Positions 1 through 8,794 of a stretch of 64,000 nucleotides of DNA are shown piece after piece. Origin of the DNA: Ihuprevotella massiliensis (GTDB lineage: Bacteria > Bacteroidota > Bacteroidia > Bacteroidales > Bacteroidaceae); assembly GCA_900095835.1 (NCBI GenBank), contig LT608321.1, positions 538,373 through 602,372 on the forward strand, in the 5' to 3' direction. Each line of letters opens with the position of its first letter. The first letter of the stretch is position 1. A program made the translations under genes and the position numbers. The notes under the pieces were generated by a model, which saw only the letters and a program-made list of their open reading frames with translations, ran no database searches and was not told the DNA's origin.

Positions 1-264
1 GTAGCCTCAAGCTATGGCTTCGGAGTGAGTCTTACTGCGCTTGTTGTCTTTGCTTGGCAAGGCGGCATTTATGGTATAGCCAAACTTTCTGCAGGTTTCA
101 TTTCCGAAGCTCTGATTTCTGAGGTATCCATTGTGGGCGGTGTACTCATCGCTGCCGCAGGATTAGGCGTGATGCACATCAAAGACTGCAAGACAATCAA
201 TCTTTTGCCCGCTCTCTTCATGCCCATGCTCTACTTTTTGGCTAAAAACCTCTTGGGCATGTAG
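1..264 (+). CDS. DUF554 family membrane protein, C-terminal part (5' end outside window)
   Basis: The reading frame is open from base 1, so the gene begins before the window. About 87 residues are visible, starting VASSYGFG and running through a GTG at base 25 that is internal, not a start. The stretch SYGFGVSLTALVVFAWQGG followed by two or three hydrophobic segments resembles the C-terminal half of DUF554 (YdfK/YqgA-like) inner-membrane proteins, whose function is not established. The -33 box of the next gene's promoter lies inside its last codons. Family call is by pattern memory, so moderately sure. Confidence 0.7.
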   Translation, partial: VASSYGFGVSLTALVVFAWQGGIYGIAKLSAGFISEALISEVSIVGGVLIAAAGLGVMHIKDCKTINLLPALFMPMLYFLAKNLLGM

Positions 265-283
265 CCAAATTTCTGTATCTTCG
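253..283 (+). promoter_or_regulatory. Bacteroidota-type promoter of the DUF1573 gene
   Basis: TTGG at 253-256, a 19-bp spacer, then TATCTTCG at 276-283, one base off the TAnnTTTG -7 consensus. The ATG at 300 follows 16 nt later, giving a very short leader. The -33 box overlaps the end of the preceding coding region. Confidence 0.55.
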
Positions 284-299
284 CTAAAACATCCTACGT

Positions 300-1376
300 A
301 TGACTTTTATTTCCCATCTACATAAGTGCGTGGCTGCAATTTGTTTTGCTGCCACCTCCCTCAGTGTTTCAGCTCAGCCACAAGTGGCACTCAAAGCCCA
401 AGACTTGAAACTGGGTGACATTGCTTGGAACATACCAGCCTTGGCTAAGTTTGAGGTGCAAAACACTGGTAATCAACCTTTGCAAATCCTTGACGTGCGC
501 ACCGACTGCGGATGCACCACCGTTAATTGGAGCAAAACCTCCATTGCCCCTGGTGCATCTGCCACTCTTACCGTGAGCTATGATGCCAACACCCTCGGCA
601 CGTTTCATAAGAGCATCATCGTCAACACCTCAGCTAGTGCCACGCCCATTCGACTCACCCTCCAAGGCAGAGTGCTCCGTGAAGTGGTGGACTACGATAA
701 AGACTTCCCCGTGCGCATCGGTGACGTGCGACTCTCTACCGACAACATAGAGTTTGACGACGTGAATCGTGGCGAACAGCCCCAAACGACACTCTATCTC
801 TTCAATGCAGGAAAGAAAGATTACACCCCTGAATTGATGCATCTTCCCAAATATCTCTCAGCCTACGCCGAACCAGAAGTAATTCACCCTGGACGCATGG
901 GAAAACTCATCGTCACACTCAACAGCAACGAAGTGCATAGCTTTGGACTTACGCAAACCAACATCTACCTCTCGCGCTTCTCTGGCGACCGCGTGGGAGC
1001 AGACAACGAACTCGGCACGGCAGTCACTCTCCTTCCGCACTTCACTAAAGCAGAACTAAACAATCCTGCAGCTCCCAAAGCTGAAATCCCCACCACCATC
1101 GACTTAGGCAGTTTTGGAGACAAACAAGAATTAAAAGGAACACTCTTGCTCACCAACAGCGGAAAGTCGCCTCTCAAAGTGAGCATGCTCCAAGTGTACA
1201 AACGTGGCATCAGTGTTTCTCTGTCTAAAGGCACCTTAAAACCTGGGGCCTCTGCCAAATTGAAAATTAGTGTATCGCAAAGTTCAGAAGCACAACGTGG
1301 AAATCCTAGAATTTTGCTCATCACCAACGACCCTCATCTCCCCAAAATCACTATCGAAGTAAAGACGAAAAAGTAA
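300..1376 (+). CDS. Secreted DUF1573 (Ig-like/ASH-type) protein
   Basis: A 358-residue exported protein. Residues 1-26 form a signal peptide ending SVSAQ. Residues about 32-125 match DUF1573, with the diagnostic DCGCT at 69-73 followed by APGASATLTVSYD. The C-terminal part (about 265-356) repeats the same logic (LGSFGD, TNSGKSPLKV, LKPGASAKLKISV), so a second Ig/ASPM-SPD2-Hydin-like sandwich is likely. The family is abundant in Bacteroidota and its molecular role is unknown; a periplasmic or surface binding role is only an inference. It has its own promoter and is followed by a tRNA gene. Confidence 0.85.
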   Translation: MTFISHLHKCVAAICFAATSLSVSAQPQVALKAQDLKLGDIAWNIPALAKFEVQNTGNQPLQILDVRTDCGCTTVNWSKTSIAPGASATLTVSYDANTLGTFHKSIIVNTSASATPIRLTLQGRVLREVVDYDKDFPVRIGDVRLSTDNIEFDDVNRGEQPQTTLYLFNAGKKDYTPELMHLPKYLSAYAEPEVIHPGRMGKLIVTLNSNEVHSFGLTQTNIYLSRFSGDRVGADNELGTAVTLLPHFTKAELNNPAAPKAEIPTTIDLGSFGDKQELKGTLLLTNSGKSPLKVSMLQVYKRGISVSLSKGTLKPGASAKLKISVSQSSEAQRGNPRILLITNDPHLPKITIEVKTKK

Positions 1377-1426
1377 GGAAACACTTTCGCCATATCACCA
1401 AAAATCACTAACTTTGCTGCTGCAAT

Positions 1427-1499
1427 CGGAAAGTAGCGCAGTTGGTAGCGCACTACGTTCGGGACGTAGGGGTCGGGCGTTCGAGTCGCCTCTTTCCGA
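1427..1499 (+). tRNA. tRNA-Pro (anticodon CGG)
   Basis: A full cloverleaf can be drawn: acceptor CGGAAAG/CTTTCCG, D arm GCGC/GCGC, anticodon stem CTACG/CGTAG with loop TTCGGGA (anticodon CGG), five-base variable region, T arm GGGCG-TTCGAGT-CGCCT with one G-U pair, discriminator A at 1499. CCA is not encoded. The body closely resembles bacterial tRNA-Pro(CGG). Confidence 0.97.
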
Positions 1500-1511
1500 C
1501 GTTCATATTTC

Positions 1512-1545
1512 AGCACTTGTTCGTTTGAACAAGTGCTTTTTCTTG
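1512..1545 (+). terminator. Rho-independent terminator after tRNA-Pro
   Basis: A perfect 11-bp stem, AGCACTTGTTC (1512-1522) with GAACAAGTGCT (1527-1537), a GTTT loop and a run of T directly after. Confidence 0.9.
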
Positions 1546-1668
1546 CCCGTAACTCTAAGCGAAAGAATGGAGTTGCAACAAATCTTTGCACCTAAGTCCC
1601 TCCGCAATTCTCCCAATCGGATGGCTAAAAATAGTGACCGATATTTGTTCACAATTACATAAAAGTTA

Positions 1669-1699
1669 TTGCTTACCACAGAATTTATAGTTAACTTTG
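1669..1699 (+). promoter_or_regulatory. Promoter upstream of the DUF2238 gene
   Basis: TTG at 1669-1671, 20-bp spacer, TAACTTTG at 1692-1699, a perfect -7 box. The nearest downstream gene starts at 1890, so the leader would be about 185 nt; I see no recognisable riboswitch or ORF in it. The stretch 1546-1668 holds nothing I can identify. Confidence 0.55.
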
Positions 1700-1889
1700 C
1701 GGAAAGTCACACATTTTATGCCTTATCCCCTCGGATAATCAGAAGAAAGTAGCAACGAAAAGGAAACATTTATCTTTACGTTATTACATCATATTGGTAA
1801 CAGTCCTCGCTATCTTCTTATTGTCCTTTCCCTCTATGTGAACACCTGCTCACTCTCTCTCCTCATATTATTAATTAGCACATCCAATA

Positions 1890-2516
1890 ATGAATAAAAT
1901 CAAACTAACTTTAGTGGTATTGATCGTGTTAGCCACGGCAATTTCATGCATCAAACCACTATATCCCAATGAACAAATGCTTCAACATCTGGGAACGCTT
2001 GCGCTCCTTATCCCACTTACCAGAGATTTGTTCAAAAACAAGCTCCCCTTGCCAGCCTTTATCGGAATTGCGTGCTTCACGTTTCTCCACATCCTTGGCG
2101 CTCACTACATCTATTCTTATGTTCCCTATAAGGAATGGGCGGTTTCTTTGGGCATAGTCGATGCAGACTTCTTCCAATCTCCTCGCAACCACTTCGACCG
2201 CCTTGTCCACTTCTCCTTTGGCTTCTTGTTCCTACCTTCAATGTACTACTTGGCTCAAAAGTGGATCAAAGACAAAACTTGGGTGGCACTCCTGATGGCA
2301 TGGCTCTTGATTCAGACGGGAAGCATGATTTACGAATTGTTTGAATGGTCACTCACCATAGTCATGGCGTCTGAGTCTGCCGATTACTACAATGGTCAGC
2401 AAGGCGACATGTGGGATGCACAAAAAGACATGGCATTGGCTCTCTTAGGCTCTACCATCACCGCAGGCATCTACGCTATAGGCGCTTTGGTTTGCAAACG
2501 CAACAACCAACAATAA
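1890..2516 (+). CDS. DUF2238 (YjdF-like) integral membrane protein
   Basis: 208 residues with five or six hydrophobic segments. The motif RNHFDRLVHFSFGFLF (about 99-114) and the downstream YELFEW (about 148-153) are typical of DUF2238/YjdF proteins; a conserved acidic stretch GQQGDMWDAQKDM follows. Function of the family is unknown. The gene stands alone between its own promoter and terminator. The start at 1890 places a hydrophobic segment at residues 5-22, so an N-terminal signal anchor is likely. Confidence 0.85.
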   Translation: MNKIKLTLVVLIVLATAISCIKPLYPNEQMLQHLGTLALLIPLTRDLFKNKLPLPAFIGIACFTFLHILGAHYIYSYVPYKEWAVSLGIVDADFFQSPRNHFDRLVHFSFGFLFLPSMYYLAQKWIKDKTWVALLMAWLLIQTGSMIYELFEWSLTIVMASESADYYNGQQGDMWDAQKDMALALLGSTITAGIYAIGALVCKRNNQQ

Positions 2517-2522
2517 CCTCCA

Positions 2523-2556
2523 ACCGCAATACCCCACAAGGTATTGCGGTTTTTCT
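2523..2556 (+). terminator. Terminator of the DUF2238 gene
   Basis: Perfect 11-bp stem ACCGCAATACC (2523-2533)/GGTATTGCGGT (2540-2550) with loop CCACAA and five T after the stem. Confidence 0.92.
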
Positions 2557-2865
2557 TTGCTCAACATCCAGCACATTTCTTCCACCCCTTCACCACTATT
2601 GCAGAGAAAACAGGCTTTTGATTCCAATGCTGTGCATCATGCTTTCACAGCCATCGGAGCACCTAAATACATAGAGGAGCACAAATAGTCTCTTGTTACT
2701 AGCTGATGAAAAGGCAAGCCAAAACTTAAGTAGCTTAAACAACAAAGGCGATCTGAAGTGTTAAAATCCCGAGGTAAAAAAACGCACAGTTTTCTACAAT
2801 CTAGCGAGATTTCTTAGCCTATCTCAAACAAAAATTGGGGAGCATTGGAATCTTGCAATGCCAAC

Positions 2866-2998
2866 TTCGGACTTTTGAGAAAATATCTCCGACGTTTTCA
2901 AGATTCCGTCGGAGTTTTTTCAAATTTTGTCGGAGATAATTTTTATTTCGTCGGAGGTAATTTCTATTTCGTCGGAGAAAAAAACAATGAATTCGGAC
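2866..2998 (+). repeat. 21-bp phased heptamer array 1 (seven units)
   Basis: Seven 7-nt cores begin exactly 21 bp apart: TTCGGAC at 2866, CTCCGAC at 2887, GTCGGAG at 2908, 2929, 2950 and 2971, and TTCGGAC at 2992. The 14-nt spacers are mostly A/T-rich. The inverted pair 2887/2908 forms an 8-bp hairpin followed by six T, so it could also terminate transcription. Three related arrays occur at 29465, 39712 and 55784. The rest of the gap 2557-3236 shows no convincing gene. In-frame translations of the array give heptad-like peptides that I regard as spurious. Confidence 0.8.
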
Positions 2999-3236
2999 AA
3001 AACACAGCACAAAAGCGGCGTCTCTTGGCTTTCACGGGACAGAATCCACATATTCATTGTATATTCTTGCAAAACAACAATTCTTCCCTCTCTTTCTAAG
3101 CCCCTGAGATTCGCGTATTTGCCTATCACTTATTTCATACTTCTATTTGTGTGTTAAATAAGCAGGAAGGAAACGTAAAGTTTCCCTAAGCACAAGCTAA
3201 ATCAGACTAGAAATAGCACATGTCGACATACCAAAT

Positions 3237-3269
3237 GGAGCACCCTTCGATAATGTCGAAAGATGCTCC
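3237..3269 (-). terminator. Hairpin at the 3' side of rnpB
   Basis: On the minus strand GGAGCA (3269-3264) pairs with TGCTCC (3242-3237), extended by an imperfect inner stem containing TTTCGA/TCGAA. The T tract after it is weak, so termination or 3' processing is only suggested. Confidence 0.4.
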
Positions 3270-3279
3270 ACGTATAAGG

Positions 3280-3708
3280 AAAGCAGTTGGACGATAAGCC
3301 GGGTTTTGTGCCTTATCTTTATCAAAAGGACAAGGTGTCCGTCATTTATCTGGATGTGCTGTCACCAACACACTCTATCGTTCTACCCTCTGATGTGTGC
3401 TCGAAAACACTCGGACGAGCCGCCCTGATGACACCAGTTTACATGAACTTTCAACTTCCGAGGTGCACAGCTCGTATGTCGCCACACGACTGGTGGGCTC
3501 TTACCCCACCTTCTCACCCTTACCTCCCACAACACTTGCCATTGCTGACCAACAACCTTGCGGCTGCGTGCTGAAAAGTGGCGGTTATTTTCTTCTGCAC
3601 GGATTCGCTCTCACGAACGACTTCTCATTAAGAAGCGGAATGCTCTATGTTGCCCGGACTTTCCTCGTTTGCCATAAAAGCAAAAGCGACGGACTGCCCA
3701 ACTGCTGA
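3280..3708 (-). ncRNA. rnpB: RNase P RNA
   Basis: Catalytic RNA that trims the 5' leader from precursor tRNAs. Read on the minus strand, the 5' part contains the conserved GAGGAAAGTCCGGGC (complement near 3654-3668) and the 3' part ends with ACAAAACCCGGCTTATC (complement near 3292-3308). The two ends close helix P1: GCAGTTGG (3705-3698) pairs with CCAACTGC (3290-3283). The length, about 425 nt, suits a bacterial A-type RNA. Exact mature ends are set by P1 and may be a few bases out. Short reading frames in this region are not genes. Confidence 0.95.
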
Positions 3709-3723
3709 TGGTAAATTCCACTG

Positions 3724-3731
3724 CAAATGTA
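3724..3731 (-). promoter_or_regulatory. -7 box of the rnpB promoter
   Basis: Minus-strand TACATTTG matches TAnnTTTG and lies 16 nt before the P1-defined 5' end of rnpB. No clear TTG was found at -33. Confidence 0.5.
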
Positions 3732-3775
3732 GTAAAAAAATAGAGAGAATAAGGTATATCCTCGTTTTTTTTGAG

Positions 3776-3783
3776 TATTTTTG
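3776..3783 (+). promoter_or_regulatory. -7 box of the fucosidase promoter
   Basis: TATTTTTG matches the -7 consensus and sits 26 nt before the ATG at 3810. It rules out a longer coding frame starting at 3771. It is divergent from the rnpB promoter about 45 bp away. Confidence 0.55.
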
Positions 3784-3809
3784 CCCTAATAAACCCCTCA
3801 TCTCACCAC

Positions 3810-5105
3810 ATGAAACACATCGTCTGGGCAGTGGTTGCTCTTCTAGCGCTTGCGCAGCCTATGAAAGCGCAGGATTATCAACCTTCACGCGAGAATCTGG
3901 AAAATCGTCGGCAATTTGCCAAAGATCGCTTCGGCATATTTCTCCACTGGGGCATCTATTCCCTGTATGCACAAGGAGAATGGTATCTGCAAGACGCGAA
4001 TCTCGACCGCAACGAATATGCGAAAGCCGCTAACGCCTTCTATCCCCATAATTTCAAGGCAGAGGAATGGATCAAAACCTTCAAAGAGGCTGGTGCACGC
4101 TATGTGACTTTCACCACGCGACACCATGATGGTTTCTCGATGTGGGCTACACAACAAAGCGACTATAACATCATGCACACGCCTTATGGGCGAGACATTG
4201 TGCGCCAACTTGCAGACGCTTGCCACCGCAATGCTTTTCCACTGCACCTCTACTATAGCCATATTGATTGGACACGCGATGACTACCCCATGGGGCGCAC
4301 TGGATTGCGTACTGGAAAAGACCCTAAGAAAGCAAATTGGCAAAGTTATTTTGCCTTCATGAACCATCAACTCACGGAGCTTCTCACCCAATACGGACCT
4401 ATTCGTGCCGTGTGGTTCGATGGATGGTGGGACCAAGAGAAAGCAAATCCAGCATTCAACTGGCAACTTCCCGAACAATATGCGCTGATTCATCACTTAC
4501 AACCTGCTTGTTTGATTGGTAATAACCACCACCAAACACCCAACGAAGGTGAAGACATTCAACTCTTTGAACGCGATGTTCCTGGTGAAAACAAAGCAGG
4601 GATGAGTGGACAATCCGTTAGTTCACTTCCTCTCGAGACCTGTGAAACGATGAATGGCATGTGGGGCTACAAAGTAGCAGACACCCACTATAAATCAGCC
4701 GAAGAACTCATTCGTTTATTGGTGCGCACTGCAGGAAAAGGAGCCAACTTGTTACTCAATATTGGACCTCAAGCCGATGGCAATCTCCCAGCCACCGCAG
4801 TATCACGATTGAGAGAAATCGGGGCATGGATGAAGCTCCATGGTAGTACGATTTACGACACGGAAGCTGGCGGATTAGGAGACGGAGAAAAGGTGGTAAG
4901 CACTCGCCGAGACAAAGAACTCTATGTGCATGTACTCGATACAACACTCCAAGATTTACAACTAGAATGTGCAGTTCCCGTGAAACGCATCACAACCTTT
5001 GGCAGTAAAACGTCGGTGGCCTTCAAGCAAAAGCAAGGCAAGTTGCAGTGCGCTTTACCCCTCACCACAGAAGTAGACCGCATCATGGTGCTGCATCTCA
5101 AATAA
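3810..5105 (+). CDS. Secreted alpha-L-fucosidase, GH29
   Basis: 431 residues. Hydrolyses terminal alpha-L-fucose from glycans by a retaining mechanism. The start at 3810 gives a clean signal peptide (MKHIVWAVVALLALAQPMKA, then Q) and lies just after the -7 box. GH29 hallmarks include RFGIFLHWGIYSLYAQGEWY (about 37-56), TTRHHDGFSMW (about 97-107) and AVWFDGWWD, where Asp204 is the expected nucleophile. A small C-terminal beta domain follows. No sulfatase or other glycosidase is adjacent. It is followed after 8 nt by the T9SS plug gene, so the two may share a transcript. The acid/base residue cannot be assigned from sequence alone. Confidence 0.95.
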   Translation: MKHIVWAVVALLALAQPMKAQDYQPSRENLENRRQFAKDRFGIFLHWGIYSLYAQGEWYLQDANLDRNEYAKAANAFYPHNFKAEEWIKTFKEAGARYVTFTTRHHDGFSMWATQQSDYNIMHTPYGRDIVRQLADACHRNAFPLHLYYSHIDWTRDDYPMGRTGLRTGKDPKKANWQSYFAFMNHQLTELLTQYGPIRAVWFDGWWDQEKANPAFNWQLPEQYALIHHLQPACLIGNNHHQTPNEGEDIQLFERDVPGENKAGMSGQSVSSLPLETCETMNGMWGYKVADTHYKSAEELIRLLVRTAGKGANLLLNIGPQADGNLPATAVSRLREIGAWMKLHGSTIYDTEAGGLGDGEKVVSTRRDKELYVHVLDTTLQDLQLECAVPVKRITTFGSKTSVAFKQKQGKLQCALPLTTEVDRIMVLHLK

Positions 5106-5113
5106 AGTTTTAC

Positions 5114-6370
5114 ATGAAACCTACACTCCGAAGTTTCATCTCACTTATTCTCATCACATTCTGTGCTTCTATTCAAGCAATAGTTCCACAGAACAAGATG
5201 CTACGTGATGATATTCGCACGCTCCGCACGGAGATAGCTGGAAGCTTAGCCCCCATGCCCGTGCTTCAGCTTCGTGGCGGTGAGCGCGTAGAGGTGAGTT
5301 TCGACCAGATGTCACACGAGGGGCGAAGATTTTTCTATCGCGTTCAGCACTGCGACTTCAATTGGCGTCCCACAGAAGGGCTATTTCCCAACGAATACAT
5401 CGAAGCCAATCAGGAAGACATTTGGATAGACAAAGGTGCTGAAAGCCAAAATACTACAACACTATACACACACTACCGATTTAACTTCCCAAATGCAGAA
5501 GTTAAGCCGCTGATTTCGGGCAACTATCTGCTCACCATCTACGATGATTCATCTGATAACCCCGAAGCAGTGGCAGAAGTTCGCCTACGCATAGTGGAGA
5601 CCTTGGTGGGAATATCGGGACGCGTGCTCACCAACACCGACATCGATTGGAATGCTGCGCACCAACAGATTGAGATGGAAGTGAAGGCAGAAGGTTTGGC
5701 AGGAGATTTACGTTCCGGACTCCGTACGATTGTCGTGCAAAACGGACGTAGCGACAATGCCGCTGTAGACGTCCCTTCAACCGCTCAAATGGGCAACTCT
5801 CTGCTGTGGAAACATGCTCGCGGACTTATTTTTGAAGCCGGCAATGAGTATAGAAGGTTTGAAATGCTCTCTGTGCGCACACCAGGCATGCGCATCCAAC
5901 AAATGCAATGGTTTCCTCCCTATTACCACGCGACAGTTGCAGAAGACGAGATGCGACGTAGCTATCTTGTGCAGGGAGATTGCAATGGCACGGCAGTGAT
6001 TCGCAACACAGACAATTTTGACTCCAACACGGAAAGTGATTATGTGCTCACCCATTTCACCCTCGAAGGCGAAGAAATCCCCAATGCTTCCGTATATGTG
6101 AGCGGACAATGGTGCATTGGTGGATTATCTCCCGAATACGAACTCCATTACAATGCACAACGACAAGCCTACGAAGGCATTACGATGCTAAAACAAGGCT
6201 ATTATAATTACATTTATCTGACTCGCCAACGTGGGGCGCAAAGTGGTAGCACGGGACCAACTGAAGGAAATTTCTACCAGACGACCAACGATTACACCAT
6301 CATGGTATATGCTCGCCTAGCTGCTGATCGATACGACAGACTTGTCGGAGTGGCCACCTTGAAATCCTAA
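5114..6370 (+). CDS. T9SS plug protein (DUF5103 family)
   Basis: 418 residues. Members of this family include the periplasmic Plug that closes the SprA translocon of the type IX secretion system. The start at 5114 gives a signal peptide (MKPTLRSFISLILITFCASIQA); a longer frame from 5048 would overlap the fucosidase and lacks a signal. Family features seen: the N-terminal LRTEIAGSLAPMPVLQLRGGERVEVSFDQM order, RRFFYRVQHCDFNWRP, FPNAEVKPLISGNYLLTIYDD, and a C-terminal NFYQTTNDYTIMVYAR. Family membership is by recognition; the role as a plug is knowledge of homologues. Confidence 0.85.
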   Translation: MKPTLRSFISLILITFCASIQAIVPQNKMLRDDIRTLRTEIAGSLAPMPVLQLRGGERVEVSFDQMSHEGRRFFYRVQHCDFNWRPTEGLFPNEYIEANQEDIWIDKGAESQNTTTLYTHYRFNFPNAEVKPLISGNYLLTIYDDSSDNPEAVAEVRLRIVETLVGISGRVLTNTDIDWNAAHQQIEMEVKAEGLAGDLRSGLRTIVVQNGRSDNAAVDVPSTAQMGNSLLWKHARGLIFEAGNEYRRFEMLSVRTPGMRIQQMQWFPPYYHATVAEDEMRRSYLVQGDCNGTAVIRNTDNFDSNTESDYVLTHFTLEGEEIPNASVYVSGQWCIGGLSPEYELHYNAQRQAYEGITMLKQGYYNYIYLTRQRGAQSGSTGPTEGNFYQTTNDYTIMVYARLAADRYDRLVGVATLKS

Positions 6371-6447
6371 GTCTTCGTTCCCTCCCTCACTTCCTACTTT
6401 GAAGTTTGCCCCTTTATTCTTCTCTATTATCAACATTTCTTCTCTTC

Positions 6448-7083
6448 ATGATTACTCTTCCCGAAATCACCTTCGCCAACGTGCTTGACTATATAGGTAC
6501 ACTCGCTTTCGCTATTTCAGGTATTCGTCTAGCAAGTGCCAAGCGTTTCGACTTATTCGGAGCCTATGTTGTGGGATTGGCAACAGCTATTGGTGGTGGA
6601 ACAATGCGAGATTTAATGCTCGATGTACCCGTGTTTTGGATGACGAATAGCATCTATTTCATCATCAACCTACTTGCGTTGCTTTTGGTGGTGCTCTTCG
6701 GTAAGCTCGTAATTCGCCAAAAAAACACTTGGTTCATCTTCGACACCATCGGTTTGGGCATGTTTGCTGTGATTGGCATTGAGAAGTCATTGGCGGTGGG
6801 CTATCCTTTTTGGGTAGCCATCGTGATGGGGTCTATCACCGGTGCAGGTGGTGGTGTGATTCGCGACGTATTCCTCAACGAAGTTCCGCTTATCTTTCGA
6901 GCTGAAATCTACGCTGTAGCCTGCGTATTGGGAGGCTTAGCCTATTGGGTGTGCCATGCTCTAGGCATGGGTAATGTGCCTTGCGGACTTGTTTGTGGCA
7001 CGGTGGTAATTTTATCTCGCGTCTTAGCCGTGCGCTACCACATAAACCTCCCCACTCTACGTGATGATGAAGCAACAGAGTAA
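6448..7083 (+). CDS. TRIC/UPF0126 family membrane protein
   Basis: 211 residues, seven predicted membrane segments made of two similar halves. Each half carries the glycine-rich motif of the family: AIGGGTMRDLML and ITGAGGGVIRDVFL. Related prokaryotic TRIC proteins are trimeric cation channels. The ATG at 6448 was chosen over an in-frame TTG at 6406, which lies next to a sequence like a -7 box (TACTTTG). The following 300 bp contain nothing I recognise. Confidence 0.88.
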   Translation: MITLPEITFANVLDYIGTLAFAISGIRLASAKRFDLFGAYVVGLATAIGGGTMRDLMLDVPVFWMTNSIYFIINLLALLLVVLFGKLVIRQKNTWFIFDTIGLGMFAVIGIEKSLAVGYPFWVAIVMGSITGAGGGVIRDVFLNEVPLIFRAEIYAVACVLGGLAYWVCHALGMGNVPCGLVCGTVVILSRVLAVRYHINLPTLRDDEATE

Positions 7084-7381
7084 GCCATAGTAGACTGACT
7101 CTCGGAACAGTTGAGCCTCATCTCTATTGTATTGCTCAATAGTTCTCTACTTGTAGGCATGACATGATGTGGGTAGCCATGATGGGATGTTGTTAAGATT
7201 CCCATTATCTAGTCTAACTACTTTCATCAGTCTCCACTACCTCTTTTCTCTTACTGATAACCCTAAGAACCTCAATTTAATATTCTCCTGAAATCCTCCA
7301 CACACATTTAACCTCCCACACTAGTTCACCCTCAAATACTCATAACACAACTCACTTGTTTATCTTACTCAAACTCTAGAT

Positions 7382-8752
7382 ATGAAACACTTCTTTTCAT
7401 GCGTGCTCCTATGCTGCGGTATAGGAGTGACGCCAAGGATAGCCTATGCTGCGACTTCTTCTCCTCTTCTTCCCGAAAATGACAAAGAAGAAAGAGCGTA
7501 TGCTCCAAAAGACGGATTCTACCTCGTAGAAACTCCCGAGGACTGCAAACTAGGAGGGAGATATATCTTCGCCAGTTCGGTGTTCTCTTTACAAGACTAT
7601 ATACTCACACAAGATACGGATGTAGCAGTAGACAAAAATAAACATGCTTCCAATATCTTTCCCAAACCAGCTCACATCGTCAATAGTTCTGTGATATACG
7701 ACGATAATGTAGCACTTAAATATGCTATTTGGCGCTATGAAGAAGGCAAAAACAAAGCGAACAACCTTCTCAATATCGACTCTAATGAACTAATGGCGGT
7801 TTGGCAATATTTCAAAGTGTCTACAAATGACCAGTACAACCTTTTCACAGTCCAGAAAAGCAAAGTAAGTAAAGAGATGTCTACTTCTATGTCTTTTAAG
7901 GCAACCAAGCCAAAGCCGTACAACGAAAAAACGTGCGAAAGCCCCAAATGGTTTGGATTGTTTTTCTATGATAAGAAGGTATCTGACTGGATTAACTGGT
8001 CAAACACTGCAAATGCTTTCAAAGTCTACACCGAGCTCCATACAGAAGAACACATAGAAAAACGAGCATTTCTGATTAATCCAACACGTATCTTCCGACA
8101 CTTCACAAAAGATGAACTACTGCCTACCACCTATGTAGCAACCAAGACCATCTACTTTACAAGCGCAGGCTACCGCACCTTTTATTCGCAGCACGCCTAT
8201 ACGATTCCAGAAGGTGTAAAAGCCTATTACGCACAGATCGATGGAAATAATCTTAATTTATATCCCATTCAAAATGCGATTCCAGCTTGCACAGCTGTAC
8301 TGCTCTACAAGGAGCAGGCAGGAGAAGTCAAACTCAATTTAACATTCGACGAAGTCGCCCCCCTCAAGGACGATAATAGTCTGAAAGGAACACGGCACGA
8401 ACTCTCGGAACAAGAAGTAGATGAATCGCGCTTCAACTATTATGGCTTAACTGTAGACGAAGACAAGCCCAACGATTGGTATTTTGCTCGTATCGAAAGC
8501 AGTATTCCTGTGGGAAAGGCAGTACTCGCTTTTAATAAGTCTACAACTCCTAACAAAGCCAATGCAAGAAAGTTGGATTTTGTGGTACACAATGCCCGTC
8601 CCACAGCGATAGTTCCTCCAACCTCACCCACACTTGCGCCTGGTTCTTCGCAACCTACGATGACGATATGGGATTTACAAGGACGACCTTTACAACATCC
8701 CACTCATGGTCAGCCCTATATCCAAAACGGAAAAGTAAGAATAGGAGAATAA
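7382..8752 (+). CDS. Secreted protein of unknown function with short C-terminal motif
   Basis: 456 residues. The N-terminus (MKHFFSCVLLCCGIG... ending AYA) is a signal peptide. I do not recognise a catalytic domain; the middle is rich in aromatic and charged residues, and the segment about 250-400 looks like repeated beta structure (KAYYAQIDGN, IPACTAVLLYKEQ). A Pro/Thr/Ser-rich linker (about 408-424) leads to the tail TIWDLQGRPLQ...GKVRIGE, close to the xYDLxGRxxx...NGKxxx ending found on many Bacteroidota secreted proteins, also on the C10 protease at 26134. Whether it is a type IX sorting signal is not shown. Confidence 0.7.
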   Translation: MKHFFSCVLLCCGIGVTPRIAYAATSSPLLPENDKEERAYAPKDGFYLVETPEDCKLGGRYIFASSVFSLQDYILTQDTDVAVDKNKHASNIFPKPAHIVNSSVIYDDNVALKYAIWRYEEGKNKANNLLNIDSNELMAVWQYFKVSTNDQYNLFTVQKSKVSKEMSTSMSFKATKPKPYNEKTCESPKWFGLFFYDKKVSDWINWSNTANAFKVYTELHTEEHIEKRAFLINPTRIFRHFTKDELLPTTYVATKTIYFTSAGYRTFYSQHAYTIPEGVKAYYAQIDGNNLNLYPIQNAIPACTAVLLYKEQAGEVKLNLTFDEVAPLKDDNSLKGTRHELSEQEVDESRFNYYGLTVDEDKPNDWYFARIESSIPVGKAVLAFNKSTTPNKANARKLDFVVHNARPTAIVPPTSPTLAPGSSQPTMTIWDLQGRPLQHPTHGQPYIQNGKVRIGE

Positions 8753-8794
8753 AGCAGCTATAATTAGCTCCATCAAGGGAGCAGAAGCATAAAA

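Noticed and set aside
2566-2689. An open stretch ending HAFTAIGAPKYIEEHK that looks like the C-terminus of a lost gene
   Set aside because: No start, no family match and it overlaps the DUF2238 terminator region; chance reading frame cannot be excluded.
2819-3157. Several ORFs with heptad-like NFVGDNFYFVG or RRNRNYLRRN peptides
   Set aside because: They are translations of the 21-bp phased array (21 bp is seven codons), so periodicity is inherited from DNA.
3287-3708. Plus-strand ORFs of 95 and 103 codons
   Set aside because: They lie on the complement of RNase P RNA.
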